DNA from: CAYTLW01 sp964438735
GTDB lineage: Bacteria; Myxococcota_A; UBA9042
Length of the DNA: 15,137 nt
Direction: 5' to 3'
Assembly: GCA_964438735.1 (NCBI GenBank)
Contig: CAYTLW010000161.1
Span: 1 to 15,137 of the forward strand
Shown in pieces: positions 14,623 through 15,137 of the stretch; position 1 is the first letter of the stretch; the number at the start of each line of letters is the position of its first letter. Both the position numbers and the translations under genes were made by a program. Under the pieces are notes generated by a model that saw nothing but the letters and a program-made list of their open reading frames with translations, made no database searches and was not told where the DNA came from.

Positions 14623-15137
14623 CCCGCAGCGCGGCAGCAGCCGGCGCCGTAACGGTCAACCGGCAGCCAGGCGCGGACGGCGACGGGTCGGACATAGACG
14701 CCCCGACCATCGCGGCGATGCCACCGGACGCGCCCACGGGCCCGCCGCCACAATCCGACGACGAGGCGGGGGCGGCAACGGTAGCCATCGCGCCCGGAGA
14801 GATCGAAGCGCCGGCGAAGTCGAGCAAGACGGGCCTCATCATCGGCGTGCTCGCGGCGCTTGCCATCGCCGGCGGCGTGGCAGTGGTGTCGCTTTCCGGC
14901 GGCGAGGCCGAAGCGCCGACTCCCGCAACCGAGGCGGCGGCCGCGCCGGACAAGGCGCCGGCGCAGGCGGTCCCAACAGCGGCAGAAGAGGCCGCGGCCG
15001 ACAAGGCTGCGGCGGCAGAAAAGGCGCAGGTCGCCGAGAAGGCAGCCGCAACGCCGCCTGAGCCAGCCAAGGCCATCGTGGCACTGAACCGCCAGCCGGC
15101 CGACGCGTTGGTCACCATCGATGGTGTCGCCGTCATC
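14619..15137 (+). CDS. Single-pass membrane protein with PEGA-like domain start, 3' end outside window (partial)
   Basis: The frame begins with a GTG inside the kinase stop (GTGA, 14619-14622) and stays open for 173 codons to the window end. Residues 1-70 are Pro/Ala/Asp-rich and probably disordered. Residues about 71-92 (GLIIGVLAALAIAGGVAVVSL) form a clear transmembrane helix. An Ala/Glu/Lys-rich linker follows to about 148, and then IVALNRQPADALVTIDGVAVI, which looks like the start of a PEGA domain (surface beta domain with P-x-A-x-V-x-I-D-G). No start has a classic Shine-Dalgarno; translation by re-initiation at the GTGA overlap is likely. It may be the natural partner of the kinase, or its C-terminus if a -1 frameshift occurs: this frame is also open upstream across the last codons of the kinase. 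It is truncated by the window edge. Confidence 0.72.
   Translation, partial: MTRSAAAAGAVTVNRQPGADGDGSDIDAPTIAAMPPDAPTGPPPQSDDEAGAATVAIAPGEIEAPAKSSKTGLIIGVLAALAIAGGVAVVSLSGGEAEAPTPATEAAAAPDKAPAQAVPTAAEEAAADKAAAAEKAQVAEKAAATPPEPAKAIVALNRQPADALVTIDGVAVI

Noticed and set aside
13633..15136. Long minus-strand frames opposite the kinase and membrane protein
   Set aside because: The plus strand holds an intact kinase and a clear transmembrane segment; the antisense frames look like composition artefacts.

Overview
The window is high-GC bacterial DNA whose genes look like Myxococcota or a related former-deltaproteobacterial lineage. The evidence is several lipoproteins with Asp/Thr/Ala-rich or Cys-rich modules, a zinc-ribbon Ser/Thr kinase next to a membrane/PEGA-like protein, choice-of-anchor-D-like domains and a CxGGNxGxxCTxxxDCPxxxC motif. 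This is inference from protein style; there is no rRNA or other taxonomic marker here. I saw no tRNA, rRNA, CRISPR array, transposase or phage gene.

Layout, left to right. At 1-330 (minus) lies the start of a lipoprotein with a TD-repeat linker, cut by the window edge. At 429-4101 (minus) a three-gene operon encodes a molybdenum hydroxylase of the xanthine dehydrogenase family, in the order [2Fe-2S] subunit, FAD subunit, molybdopterin subunit, with ATGA overlaps at both junctions. A divergent lipoprotein with ASH/choice-of-anchor-D-like and PKD-like domains follows at 4285-6690 (plus). At 6736-8991 (minus) a cytochrome P460-like lipoprotein is followed by an asparagine-synthetase-like enzyme. 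Divergent from that pair, at 9253-10392 (plus), is the most interesting gene: a lipoprotein whose frame is interrupted by one UGA exactly where a thioredoxin-like fold should carry its first active-site cysteine. The frame stays open for 110 more codons, and a compact hairpin sits just after the UGA. I read it as a selenoprotein with a UxxC redox motif. Then come a DinB-like protein (10426-10953, minus), an NRDE/TANGO2-family protein (11059-11829, minus) and a large secreted protein with an Ala-rich heptad-like region and a discoidin-like C-terminus (11866-13422, minus). The right end has a Ser/Thr kinase (13648-14622, plus) overlapped by GTGA with a separate membrane/PEGA-like protein that runs off the window (14619-15137).

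How the genes may work together. The three molybdenum hydroxylase subunits should form one enzyme whose substrate cannot be told from sequence. The P460-like protein and the asparagine-synthetase-like protein are probably co-transcribed and share a divergent control region with the selenoprotein, so the P460 and selenoprotein may form an envelope redox or detoxification module (inference). The kinase and the following membrane protein look like the two halves of what is often one transmembrane PEGA kinase.
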